Part shown: piece after piece, positions 1 to 11,233 of the stretch
Numbering within the stretch: the stretch's first letter is position 1
How the letters are laid out: each line of letters opens with the position of its first letter
NCBI GenBank assembly: GCA_903813345.2
Contig: CAIIXF020000001.1
Span: 48,933,885-48,997,884, forward strand
From: Owenia fusiformis
Lineage: Eukaryota > Annelida > Polychaeta > Sabellida > Oweniidae
DNA length: 64,000 nucleotides
Direction of reading: 5' to 3'
Translations under genes and position numbers: made by a program
Notes under the pieces: generated by a model
Told to the model about the DNA's origin: nothing
Databases searched by the model: none
Seen by the model: only the letters and a program-made list of their open reading frames with translations

Positions 1-355
1 CAAATCTTAGATCATGAATTGAAAGGGTGGTGCCTGGAAAGGATAATGACTTGAAGGGCGCCTTGTGTCTCTACAATCTGATTGGCTATCAATTGTATCT
101 CCACATAGGTTCACGTTTCAGGGAGATTTTGGATATATGAATCATGTTTTATTGTATAACCATGCAATTAGAGGTTATGTCACTATTACGTGAAATATGT
201 CATAGTGACATAACTGATGTATTTAGTACCTTTATTCACATGGTTACTTTGGACAAATGATGTCACACTTCTGTGTGCAAGTAGAATTTGATGGAAATGA
301 AATGTGACATCATGAATTCTATACAAATGCTTTGCTAGGTATATACGAGGTGTAT

Positions 356-434
356 ACCTGTTCATCTTTCACAAGAGATATTCCAAGAAGGCCGAAGGGC
401 TTGTGGAATATCATCTTGTGAAAGTGTCACAGGT
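356..434. repeat. Imperfect hairpin
   Basis: Two arms face each other around a centre reading AAGGCCGAAGGGCTT. The left arm runs ACCTGTTCATCTTTCACAAG and the right arm ends CTTGTGAAAGTGTCACAGGT. The stem is about 35 bp with mismatches. A similar GGCCTTCGGCC-centred hairpin lies near 53.54 kb, so this may be a remnant of a dispersed element. No gene is seen in 1-540. Confidence 0.6.
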
Positions 435-588
435 ATTCACTGAAAATAAATTTAAATATTTATTTATAATTCACTGTTATATTCCTCATTCATATTAATG
501 GAATAACATACTATTGATATCTAATTAATCATAATCATAACCAGAACAACGGCAACGCCAAAGCGTAGCGAATCCCATCGAACATTTT

Positions 589-1115
589 TCAAAATGGGCA
601 CCTTCTACCAAAAGTGTCATTAGACAGTGTGCCATGCTTATAATATTCACATACCAAATATGAACAAAATCGCTCTACTACTTTTCGAGTTATAGTAAAA
701 TACGTTAAAATGGTGGCCATTTTGAAAAATGGCCGCCTTCTACCAAAAGTCTCATTAGACAGTGTGCCATGCTTATAGTATTCACATACCAAATATGAAC
801 AAAATCGCTCCACTACTTTTCGAGTTATAGTAAAATACATTAAAATGGCGGCCATTTTGAAAAATGGCCGCCTTCTACCAAAAGTGTCATTAGACAGTGT
901 GCCATGCTTATACATATTCACATACCAAATATGAACAAAATCGCTCTACTACTTTTAGAGTTATAGTAAAATAAGTTAAAATGGCCGCCATTTTTCAAAA
1001 TGTCCGCCATTTTTCAAAATGGCCGCCTTCTACCAAAAGTGTCATTAGACAGTGTGCCATGCTTATAGTATTCACATACCAAATATGAACAAAATCGCTC
1101 CACTACTTTCAGAGT
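589..1115. repeat. Tandem minisatellite inside element A copy 1
   Basis: Four near-identical units of roughly 130-150 bp follow one another. Each holds TTCTACCAAAAGTGTCATTA, CATACCAAATATGAACAAAA and ATGGCGGCCATTTT. The GGCGGCCATTTT/AAAATGGCCGCC boxes make small palindromes between units. The open frame seen on the minus strand here is repetitive and follows from the periodicity, so I do not call it a gene. Confidence 0.85.
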
Positions 1116-1423
1116 TACAGCAAAAATCGTAAAATAACGAGTAAAGGCCGCCATTTTTCAAGATGGCTGCCATGTGCTTTTTTAATATCTACATTTCTAG
1201 CTTTATTAATGTCCTATATAATTTTTTTTTCATTAAAAACATATTGCTATTACAGTTTTACATATTGCACCTAAATTACTGTAAAATCGGCACTAAAATG
1301 GCCGCCATTTTTAAATGAGCGGCCATTTTGAAAATCGGCTCTCGAGCAGAACTTCTACCCCCATAGGGTATATGTGTACAAAATATGAATAAAATCGGGC
1401 CAACGGTATTTGAGTTATTGCCC

Positions 1424-1500
1424 GGACGGACGGACAGACGGACGTACGGAAGGACGGACGTACGTACGGACGGACGTACGTACGGACGGACGGACGGAGG
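1424..1500. repeat. (CGGA/CGTA)n microsatellite
   Basis: A tetranucleotide tract of CGGA with CGTA variants sits just before the 3' hairpin of element A copy 1. It has the same relative position as the GGAC tracts at 7615-7650, 15056-15135 and 47828-47876. Confidence 0.9.
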
Positions 1501-1541
1501 CGTTCCCTATATCCCTCCGAACTTCGTTCGATGGGATAACA

Positions 1542-2490
1542 ATGTACTCCTGGGGCTATATAAAAATTAAAATTTCACGGGACTAAATTGTGACGGGTGA
1601 ATATCATTTCATATTCAATGGAAGTCACATGACATGGACCAATCAGAGAGTCTGGAATATGACAGTGACATAATAATCACACTAATGGAATATGTCAGTT
1701 GCTACAACGTAAAATTGTAGAAAATTTCATCAGACTTTAAGAATTGCAATAATGACTTTCACACTTTACAAAATCGAGATTTATCCTACACATTGATGAA
1801 TATAATGGAAGCAATTGCCATTGTTTTCAAGGTACAGTCATATCTTTAATTGACTCTCTCATGTCATAACAATGAAATATTAGTCACTACAGAGTACAAT
1901 ACGCTTGTATACAAAAGTTAAGTAAAACTAGAACACAACTACAAAAATACAATTCAATTTTTGAAAAGTACAGCATGGCAAACGATAAATGTGTGATATG
2001 TTGTATTATTTGAATGAAAGATAAATGAACTTTGCTAAATGTTGATTCCGATTATCTTAAATATTTCATTTAGACTTTTGAATTTAGTGCAAAACATTTG
2101 CATCCTCTAAACAGAAGACATAGGATACTCATAGGATGTACTTTTGAGACAACCCTCACTACATGTTTATCCAGGGACCGGATGATTACTGTACAAAGGG
2201 ACATCAACCTTTCAAATCTAATGAATTATGGTAAAAAGCCAGGTTCTATTTTGGTGTTCTATTTGTCAAGTTATTCACAGTTGAAGATTTTTAATTTTAT
2301 ATCTGACAGTATTCTATTCATAACTTTTTTAATGTTCCTTGAATCATTAACTTTCTATAGATGACAAGAAATGTGATGAAGGTCTTTAGAGGACTTATCT
2401 CACATGTTGTGCCTACTCTCAATATTTAATGTTGCTCATATATATATTACATATTTTCCAATTTACCGTTACCGTTTGATTTTTCAAACA
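1542..2490. other. Intergenic or intronic DNA, no gene seen
   Basis: AT-rich sequence between element A copy 1 and a mariner-type foldback. A frame of about 88 codons near 2098-2364 begins with TTG and has no recognisable motif, so it is not called. Confidence 0.5.
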
Positions 2491-2492
2491 TA

Positions 2493-3550
2493 CAGGGTGT
2501 TCCATATGTTTCAGGAATGATGCTGTATTTTAGTGGTTTTCTTTTCAATCTAGCTGAATTTTTGACAAAATGTGTCCAAATATGTTGTAAATAAGTTGGG
2601 AAAGTTTTATATCATGAGACCAAATAGACTTAATGATACGGTTGCTATAGTAACCCAGGGGTATGATTGGTGGAGCAGGTTCGGCAACGCGATAAACATG
2701 AAATACAAAATAGTAGTTTTTTATATGAAGTGTTAATAAGTGTCAGGCTTTCATAAATACTTCAAAATTGTCCGAAATTAAGCAAAAATTAGGGCGGATT
2801 CTTTAAAATTAAAAAAATTGTCATCATTTATGGTATCACAATTGACACGCATATCATGACTTGATTCACAAACGAGAGTCATTCTGGCTGAGCGCACAGC
2901 CATATCAGATGTGTTGGATTATATGTCTCAGATTCCCTTCCAGATTTGAATCTTTTGTAGCACTCATACACTCTTGAGGTTTCTGGTCATTAAGTCCTCA
3001 TATATACTCCCAATTGGTATTTAATTTTGCCAGTTGCAGAAAACATATTTTTCACAGTCTTGGACACTGTTGTGCGTTACCTTTGTTGAAATTCATATTT
3101 TTCTGATGACATTTTCACTTTTCAAGATGGCCACTAAGTCAAAATGACCTGTGATTCTTCTTCTTTGGGACCAATGACATGGCAGGTTTTTCAATTGTGG
3201 TATATCATCAATGATGACAATTCTTTTTAATTTTCAAAAATGAACTTTCATTTTTGCTTATTTCCTGACCTTGATGCAACTCTGACAACCTAATACTTAC
3301 CCACACTTAATATAGAAAACTACTATTTTTACAAATATGACATATATTTTGCCCGTTGTTAGACATGTTCCGCCTACTCTACCCCTGGGTTACTATAGCA
3401 ACCATATTATTAGGTCTACTGACCTTCATGATATGAAATTTGCTCAATTCATTCACAACTAACGTGGACACATTTTGTCAAAAATTCAGCTCGATTGAAA
3501 AGAAAACAACTAAAATACAGCAGCATTCCTGATACATATGGGACACCCTG
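2493..3550. mobile_element. Mariner-type foldback element
   Basis: The left end reads CAGGGTGTTCCATATGTTTC and the right end ...CATATGGGACACCCTG, each flanked by TA (2491-2492 and 3551-3552), the usual Tc1/mariner target. The complementarity is not limited to the tips. It continues with scattered mismatches to a loop at about 2920-3060, so nearly all 1058 bp pair with each other. For example GGTTGCTATAGTAACCCAGG near 2640 faces CCTGGGTTACTATAGCAACC near 3390. No transposase frame remains. The superfamily call rests on the CAGGGTGT(T/C)CCA ends and the TA duplication. Confidence 0.85.
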
Positions 3551-3861
3551 TATTTCTCACAGACAGGTCAGGAAAAATAAACTACACACATTTGTAATTA
3601 ACAACGTTTTTCATTTCCTAAGAATTAACCCCTAAGAATCCATTAAAATCTTAAAGATAATTATATCACTGTCATATACCTCACTCTCTCATTGGTCTAT
3701 ATCATTCATGCGACCTAAAATAAGAAGACATATTCATTGCAAATAAGAAAGTAGTTCATATAACAGTGACTAATAAAACAAATATTTCATACTATTTTTG
3801 GTGAAAACCTTTTGCACTTTCAATGATTCTCAAATATAAAATGTGCATTCCCTGGCCCTTA

Positions 3862-4283
3862 CACTGGTGATCCACTCGATAACGCTGGTTACCGAAATGG
3901 TTCGTTTTGGTAAAAAAAAATGTTGGAACGTCGAAGGCACGATTTTCCTTTTTTCCTTATTTCACACGTTATAGGCAGAATTCCCACGACATTTTTAACA
4001 CAAACGTGCCTCAGCATGATATGTTTTAGAAAATGTACATATTTACGAACAAATAGTTCAGAAAACAACAGAATCGCCGATTTAATTCCTCACTTAAGTT
4101 ACATAAACAGTTTTTCGAAAAACAGTTAAGATCTGCACCCAAACCGTTTATGTAACTTCTTCTACATTCTGCCTACAACGCGTGGAATAAGGAAAAAAGA
4201 AAAATCGTACATTCGACGTTCCGACATTTTGTTACCAAAATGAACCGTTTTGGTAACCAGCGTAATCGGGCGGATAACCAGTG
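3862..4283. mobile_element. CACTGG-ended foldback MITE, copy 1
   Basis: The ends CACTGGTGATCC and GG(A)TAACCAGTG are inverted, and GCTGGTTACCGAAATGGTTC near the left faces GAACCGTTTTGGTAACCAGC near the right. The 5-bp word CCTTA stands directly outside both ends (3857-3861 and 4284-4288), a clean target duplication. CAC-ended termini with 5-bp duplications are known from the Transib group. CMC or other groups are alternatives, and no transposase is present to decide. A second, right-truncated copy lies at 42853-43250. Confidence 0.8.
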
Positions 4284-4665
4284 CCTTAGGGCTTTGGGGA
4301 ATACAACTTACAATGCTAGAATCATTGAAAGATGAACAGTATTCACCTCAAAAGTATGAAATCTTTGACGTATGATATTCTGGTAAAAGAGGGTATTCTT
4401 CAAAGGTTTCCTGGCATACATTTTTACTGGACATTTTAGAACAATCACTCTTGTATTCTCACATGCAATTAAAACTTCCTTAATTCTTATAAATCAATAT
4501 ACTAATTTGGGAAATGTCCAATATACTCCACATATTTCACCAACAACGTATGGCACATTACCATTCATAATTTTCAAATGTTTAACTTATTTCTAAGACA
4601 GACAGCAAGAGAAAAATTAGTTTTGTCCATGTTTGTCACTTATCTAAAATGGACACAAGGCATAT
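4284..4665. other. AT-rich stretch, nothing recognised
   Basis: No coding signature, hairpin or shared repeat was noticed between the CACTGG element and the dispersed repeat beginning near 4672. Confidence 0.4.
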
Positions 4666-4671
4666 GTCACA

Positions 4672-4790
4672 ACCTGCCATTTGTTATAGATGCCAAACAC
4701 CAGCCGTGGAACGCCACCTGTCAAATACCAACCACAAAAAATTGGAAACTATAACAATATGTCATCACTCTTGGTGGCGACATAAAAAAT
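4672..4790 (+). repeat. Dispersed repeat D, copy 1
   Basis: Shares the core CACAAAAA-TTGGAAACTATAACAATATGTCATCACT with stretches at 23425-23510, 24145-24245 and 38050-38130, all in the same orientation. The preceding part (CTGCCATTTGTTATAGATGCC) also matches the 24.1 kb copy. It is a short degraded interspersed repeat of unknown class. Overlapping short frames on both strands are probably chance. Confidence 0.65.
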
Positions 4791-5184
4791 ATCATTGTTC
4801 ATCAATGTCTCTATACCTGATGTTGAACATACCATATTACCTGTTAAGCACAGATGACCATATCCAATACCATGATTTTGCTTCTTTATGTTAGAGAGAG
4901 CTTCATCTCCTAACACCAAGGGTAAAACATCCATGATGTAAGATTGTAAGATTTGAACGGAGATAAGATGTTATCATACTAATCAAGCCTAATTACTTTT
5001 ATGTCCTTTCTGACATTGAAAGTAGCAGAGAGAATACTGGGAAATTGCATGTAACCCTCCAGCCTTTGCTAGAATGCATATGCCCTTCAGACTTATTTAT
5101 TTTTGTGACAGACTGATAATATATTAGGCTAATGCCTGCAGCTTTTGTCAAGGGAGGGAGGTAATTCTTTAAAAAATCCAAAGA

Positions 5185-6757
5185 GGTTCACATTTGACCA
5201 CTAAGTCTGAAATCACTGGAAAGGTGCTCAGAATGATGAAAAAGTGCAAGATTCTCAAAGAATTTTGGCCAGGGGGCTCGTTTGTCTCTCATATAAACAT
5301 AAAAAGTTTGAACCAAACCTGCCTACTGATATTTGAGTTATCAAAGATTATGACCAAAAATGATGGTCATTCTAAAATTCAGCAGTCATCTCAAAAATTT
5401 CTTCTCAAGCAGACCTCCTTTGTCCCTATAGGCATCATCATTTAAAATTTGAACCAAATCTATCTACCGGTTTTTTAGTTACCAAAGATTAGGTTTTTTA
5501 TGAAAATGGTGGCTATTGTGAAATTCTGCTGCCATCTTATAAATTCTTTCTAAAGCAAAGTTCCCGTGTCCCTCAGCATCAGCATACAAAATTTGAACCA
5601 AATCCGTCAACTGGTATTTGAGTTATCAAAAGTTATGTTGTTATGGTAGCCATTTTGAAAATCAATGGCCATTTTAAAAATATCTTGTTGATCAAAGTTC
5701 TTTTGTTTCTTGGCATCAGCATATTATAATATTTGAACCAAATCCATCTACTGGTATTTGAGTTATCAAAGATTACATTTTTTATGAAAAATGGTAGCCA
5801 TTTGAAATTCAGCTGACATCTTGAAAATTCTTTCTTAAGCAGAGTTCCTGTGTCCCTCATCGCAATAACTGAGCCCCTTTGTCTTTATCTTTCCAAATCT
5901 CTCGCAAACTGAAGATAAGAGGGGCTCTGACATACCAGAATGTGTATCCCTAGGCATCAGCATATAAAGTTTAAACCAAATCCATCATCTGATATTTGAG
6001 TTATCAAAAACTATGTTTTCTAATGAAAAATGGTGGCCATTTTGAAATTCAGTGGCCATCTTAAAACTTTCTAGTTGATCAAAGCTCTTTTGTCCCTTGG
6101 CATTAATCCACCCGTAAAACTATATCGAATATTTTCGAAACAAATGCGTAATATATACACATATTTTGTACCAAATGCGTGACATAAACGGCAATCGCGT
6201 GCAAAGACCGAACGGAATGCGTTCGCTTTTTTTCGCCGTTCTGTATTTTACCGTGTCGCAATTTCACAAAAAACAATATAAAAAAAAAAAAATGCGTGAT
6301 ATGCGTGATATTTGATCATACACACTAAAATGATGCGTGATTTCTATTTTTCCAGCAAATGCGTGACAATCACGCCTAATGCGTGAGGGTTGACAGGGCA
6401 GCTCCAAGGAGGGCTTCCTGAGTCTGCCTTCCATGATTACCTATACATGCATAACTTCGGGCAGACCATATTTATACAGGATAAACCCAAGAGGTATTGC
6501 TCTTCTTCATTGGAGGTAAACAAAATACAATACAATTAGCATATAAAATTTGAACCAAATCTGTCAACTAGTATTTGAGTTATCAAAGATTACATTTTTT
6601 ATGAAAATGGAAGCCATATTGAATTCTCTAGAAGAAGTCCTACACCCATCAAGCATAAACCTATAATGGACGGACGAACACACAGATGGACGGACAAATG
6701 ATGGACAGATGAACTGCTTCTCTATATCCCTAGACAAACTTCATTTGGTGGGATTAT
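5185..6757 (+). repeat. Decayed minisatellite element with GGAC-like tail
   Basis: About seven diverged units of roughly 130-150 bp each contain CATATAAAATTTGAACCAAATC, a TTTGAGTTATCAAAGATTA box and ATGGTGGCCATTTTGAAATTC. The array resumes at 6535 after an interruption and ends with GGACGGACGAACACACAGATGG and CTATATCCCTAGACAAACTTC, a degraded form of the element A tail. It is therefore probably an old relative of element A. I see no clear head. Confidence 0.65.
6105..6533. mobile_element. Nested insertion with ATGCGTGA repeats
   Basis: The minisatellite unit TTGGCATTAGCATATAAAATTT is split: TTGGCATTA is at 6097-6105 and ATTAGCATATAAAATTT resumes near 6534. The inserted roughly 430 bp is unlike its surroundings. 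It carries several copies of AATGCGTGA/ATGCGTGAT (about 6145-6390), an A-run and CGAACGGAATGCGTTCG. ATTA at both borders could be a short target duplication. Class unknown. Confidence 0.55.
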
Positions 6758-6928
6758 CAAAAGTTGATAAATAAATACTTATTCTATATTATCAGCATTC
6801 AAATATGAAATCAATTTGAGGATGAAAGCACAAAAATGACATTTCTTTAATCTGTATTAGACAAACACATTACTTCTAGTCATAAGATAATACTTTTTCA
6901 AAATATTACTTTTTTCAAAGATGTTAAC

Positions 6929-7688
6929 TAGACAATGGCAACTCGGCGGAGTAGCAAATCCCAAGAACAAAATATCAATTACCGAATTCCAATCAATTAA
7001 ACTTATTACTTTGGTTAAAATTGAAAAATTTAGATTTTAGAATTGCGAATTCCTGCAAAGCAGCCATTTTGAATTTTCTGAGGTACAAATCTGAAGAATA
7101 ATACCATAATTGTGATCTACTCCAAAATTCCTTCAATTTGAGTATAATATAGCCATACTTTGAAGGGATCGAAAAATTATTGCGAAATCGTACATTAGAC
7201 GGCCATTTTGAATTTTACGAGGCTCGAATCAGAAAAAAGATACAATATTTGCAATCTACTCTTAATTGCCTTTCATTTGAGTATAATAAAGCTATACTTC
7301 AGAAAGATCTAAAAATTAGCGAAAATTACTGTTTTCCTGACTCCCCCATACACGGCCCCTGGGGTCAGGATGAAAAACACGGAATATATGTGAAATAGAT
7401 AGATGTTGCGAATATACTATCAAAATTTCAAACAATAATATTAATTACTTTGGTTTAGAATGAAAAAATTTATGGTTTTTGTGAAAAACTCCCGTCATTT
7501 TTAAAGCGGCGGCCATCTTGAAAATTTTTTTTTGCGTACAACTATTCACCAATATACATCTTTCCACTAAAAATGAAGAAAATCCGTCAACTCTTATTTG
7601 AGTTATCTTCCGGATGGACGGACGGACGGACGGACTGACGGACAGAGGGCTTCACTATATCCCTACCGAACTTCGTTCGTTGGGATAA
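6929..7688 (+). mobile_element. Helentron/HINE-like element A, copy 2
   Basis: The head reads ACAATGGCAACTCGGCGGAG and the tail ACCGAACTTCGTTCGTTGGG. The hairpin CGAAC-TTC-GTTCG is at 7667-7679, preceded by a GGAC tract at about 7615-7650. The core holds roughly 120-bp tandem units with CATTTGAGTATAATA-AGC. A 72-codon frame (7180-7398) inside the core also exists in copy 3, but it runs through the tandem units. Copies 2 and 3 are visibly collinear over their whole length. Confidence 0.75.
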
Positions 7689-7790
7689 TTATTTTGATCC
7701 TATCATTCTGGTTTACCAGACTCCCTCTTATCTTGGCACTTTGGAAAGGTCTATACAAAGGGTGTTTGGGTATCGCATTTGTGATCCTAC

Positions 7791-8131
7791 CTGTTTCATA
7801 GATTATAGACGGCATTCGGGATATGCATCTTGGAAATGATGATTCACTGTCACTTATACTTAATGTCCTACTGGATTCTGTGACATGAATTCCATTGCAA
7901 ACCACATTTCCATTATTTGCATCAATGTCAGTTTTATTCACAAATGGCTGACCATTGGCTGATATATAGAAATTTCTCTCGGGTGCGATACTGTCATACT
8001 CATCCTTATAACTGTAATTGTTATATCCTCCAGAGATAACTTCATTGTCTTTTTCTTTGTCTTGGTAATATGTGTCCAGTATGGTTCTAACTTCTGGGAG
8101 AACCATATTTGAATTTTTCTTTGATTTCAAG
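7791..8131 (-). CDS. Exon-like segment, diverged duplicate of exon 4
   Basis: An open frame of 113 codons ends SIIYETG at a donor CAG|GTAGG (boundary 7791/7790). It has the same last codons and the same phase-1 end as the exon at 10958-11233 (SLVYETG). Other shared pieces are NM(T/V), (Y/T)YY-DK, NGI(Y/H)VT(K/E)SS and an Asn/Gly-rich middle, so the two are tandem duplicates. The acceptor I chose is TATAG at 8132-8136, which enters in phase 2. CAG at 8144-8146 would enter in phase 0. Neither joins in frame to the phase-1 end of exons 3 or 4. An unseen intervening exon, an alternative transcript, or decay of the copy could explain this. Product unknown. The tail of element A copy 2 ends only about 100 bp downstream. 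Confidence 0.55.
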
Positions 8132-10957
8132 CTATAGTTAACAAACTGATGTGTTCATCCCCATGTATGTTATATGCATGAATAATAATGTTTTGATGAA
8201 AGCATTTATTTTTAAGTGAACCGCTTAAAGGAGTTAGACCTCTGACGTCATGCAATAGGATAGTTTCTAAATAGCAGAAAAATCAATGAAATCTCGTGCT
8301 GCCATCTTTTATTCAGCTTTTAACTCTGGCTAGAGCTCCATTCACTTACATGCTAAAATCTTGGAAAAGTGGCTTAATTTCATGATTTATCAAAGTGTGT
8401 TTGTTGAATCTGTATAAAACTTGAATGATATACCACATGATGTTCCTGTTTATGAACATGTTGTGATTAAACATGCTAATGTTGATTGACATACAAATAA
8501 TCCACGGTTTTAAAGAATTTTAGCATTGCATCTATGGACATTTGGCCCAACTTTTTTTAAATTGTCATAGAAAATTATTCAAATTACATAACTGTGTAAA
8601 TCAAAGCTATTTTAGGAGAAAACATTCCACTGAATTCAAATATACCATTTAAAAGAAGGTAATGTAAGTCATTAGAGGTCTAATATGCAAGTCTCTTAAA
8701 ATCTCACGAAAAACGAGATTTAGCGAGATTTCAAAAGCTATATGGAAACTATACTATTACACAATATCTATAGAATCCACCACATCGATGATGTTTTTAT
8801 ATACTTCATATATAATACAGAGGTAATTAAACTGTGTACAGGTTATTATTCTAATATTGCCACATTCTAGAAAAAACTTGGCGAGTGCTTTCAGTATTGT
8901 AACACAACATCTAGCTTGATAGGACCAGTATCTCCCCAGCATTAAATGTTCAATAGTAAGGCAAAATAATGATAAAGTTGTCATTTTCAATAATTCAATT
9001 TCAGTATGTCAAAGTGACTTAAAAGTACCTCAAGTCTATTGTAGGTTTAAAATTCAAAGTATACAATATCAAAGAGCTATCTCAAAGTGACCCTGATCAA
9101 AGAAGATTGGATCCCATGATCGAAACTCGATATTTCCAAACAATGAAAAAGTCGAAATGTCATCATTTTCTGAAATTAACAACAAAATAAACAGTTCAAA
9201 AGATTTGAACCAATATTTCGATCATTTCATTTGAGTTTTGGAATTTTTTGTGAGGAAGTAAGACCAAAATTCACGATTCAAATGTTGACGTGAACAAAAT
9301 GGCAGCTGTTCGAGTTCAAATTTTGTATCATATGGTACAGAATATCGATGCTGCACTCTGGGAGCCAATTTTCCTTGTCTCCTGATCTTTCCAGGTATTT
9401 CAATGAATTTAGACTGATCCAGGGATATGCTCTGATATACAGTATGGCATTTTTGCATTAATATTCACGTTTCAATGGGGCTGCGTGCTAGACTGCATAA
9501 GACATGTATCAAGCACATGGAAGTTCATCCACATGATATTAGGCTTATTAATATAACATTATTTCAGCATCAACATTGGCTCTTCCTGCTGATGTTGTAT
9601 TATTATTTTGTTTACCACTTATGTGGTATTACCTCTTTGGTATAATTCATATATTATTTGACATATTTAACACTATAAGTCATATTCAGAGCCCTCCTCA
9701 AATGGGCCTAGTGTTTAAGATCTTTATTATGCACTGATGCATATTTTCAGTGAACTGAATGAAAAGTGTTTACTCTCAATAAGTATTGCTTTGACTGAAG
9801 TGATCAGTTGAAACATACCGGTTTTAGACCAGTTCCATACTGGTTTGAATGGTGTGTTTCAACCTGTTTTCCTTAAGCCCTGTTTGTTGTTTGACTTAAA
9901 AATCAGTAAAGTATCACATTTTAGCTTAACAATCAATATTTCCCTTGAATTGGTTGCCTAAAACTATAGTTTATTTTAATTGGTATATCAATAAATGTAT
10001 TATTTCCTGATTATGGGGATCATACCATCATTGATAGGCCGATGACTAAAAGCCTAAAATTAGTCATCTATAATTGCAAAATGATTGAGAAATAACATAA
10101 TGGACATATCATAAATGAATACAAACATGTATACTTTGCTCAAGGTAAATGGAAGCATCTTAAACAAATAGTGCTATTACATGTGAACTTGGCAATGACA
10201 CAGTGAAGAAATTTCAGTCTACAACAACCATTCAGCTATATTTAAATATATGCGCATCTAAATGGCAATGATGTCATTAATTCATCCATAAGTAAAAGTG
10301 GCATTTCTGGGATAAAAGTGGATTTTTGTCAAGACTTAGAGATATTAGTTGTAACTTTGTAATTTTGAATTTAATGTAACAATTGTTAAAAAACACCTAA
10401 AAAGCTCATTTCAACTGAAACTTTTGCTAACAGGTGTTTTCTTTTGTTATAGAAATGTCACATTGACAGACAGGTGGACAGACAGCTCAAGATTTGACAA
10501 AAAAGTAATAACCCAGAGTATTGTATAAACATATACTGGTCTCAAATAAGATCATATTACAAAAAGCTGACCATATCACCTGCTTTATAGTGGCTTGAAA
10601 CTATAAATATAAAATTACTTTCAATTGGTACTAAATAAGTTAAATTACCAGAGTATAAGAGACTAGCACATTAGAATGTAGGGTATATAGATGCAGCTAT
10701 TAGAATGTAGATGCAGCTCTCTCAAAAGAAGCAAAATCAAATTAACATGGAAAGGGTGTTAAATTAGCGAGAGTGGGTAAACACTAATAAAAAGCCTAGT
10801 ATCATTATTTGTCTAGCCTACAAAAATCTTATATACAATGTTTATAAATGGAAATAACTTTGCTTAGGGTATAACATTTTCTATGAAGCATGCAACCAAT
10901 ACATGTTGAATGCATGTGCCAAGAGTTGTATTGAATCAATAAAGAATTTTAAAATAC
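8132..10957. other. Probable intron between exon 4 and exon-like segment 5
   Basis: AT-rich DNA without a supported gene. The minus-strand frames near 8757-8990 and 9222-9458 lack splice-site support or family motifs. No transposon end was recognised. Confidence 0.45.
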
Positions 10958-11233
10958 CTGTTTCATAAACCAAGGAACCTTCTCTGTGGACCAAAGCAGG
11001 CTTGACACCCCCATTTTCAATAACATCTATACCATGCAAAGACGCTAATCTTCCACTAGATTTTGTTACATATATTCCATTTCCAGGAACTTCGCCATTT
11101 TTTGACGACTCACCATTGGCCAGAGCTTCAACATTTTTCTGAGAAGCAACAGCTTCTTGTGCTTTATCATAATAATAGCTATCCTTTTTAATTGAACCTC
11201 TTATTGTCATATTTCCAGGTCTAGTGAAATTTA
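10958..11233 (-). CDS. Exon 4 of unrecognised multi-exon gene
   Basis: A strong acceptor (TTTTCTTTTTAG, just above 11233) opens in phase 1 and the donor CAG|GTATTT closes in phase 1. The exon is therefore 276 bp and symmetrical. It continues exon 3 without a stop: the codon split over the junction is G|TA, giving ...CVGNVNFTRPGNMTIRG. The segment is hydrophilic, with YYYDK, an Ala/Glu-rich stretch, NGESSKNGEVPGNG, and a conserved-looking NGIYVTKSSGRL. It ends VYETG. No membrane segment or known domain was recognised. A diverged copy stands at 7791-8131. Because the exon is a multiple of three with equal phases, it could be skipped without a frameshift. Confidence 0.7.

Larger units (their letters stand above)
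540..1541 (+). mobile_element. Helentron/HINE-like element A, copy 1
   Basis: The head reads GGCAACGCCAAAGCGTAGCG followed by AATCCCATCGAAC at 571-583. The tail reads CCGAACTTCGTTCGATGGGATAA, ending near 1539. CCCATCGAAC in the head is the inverse of GTTCGATGGG in the tail, which makes subterminal inverted repeats. The tail also holds a hairpin, CGAAC-TTC-GTTCG at 1518-1530. Between them lie tandem repeats and a CGGA/CGTA tract. The order subterminal repeat, tandem core, microsatellite, 3' hairpin is that of non-autonomous Helitron-derived elements (HINE/DINE-1 and the bivalve pearl elements). That class assignment is inference. Two further copies lie at 6.93-7.69 kb and, inverted, at 47.79-48.60 kb. 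The exact 5' boundary is uncertain by about 10 bp. Confidence 0.7.

Noticed and set aside
589-921. 110-codon minus-strand frame with internal repeats
   Set aside because: It is the minisatellite of element A read in frame. Repeats at protein level mirror the DNA repeats.
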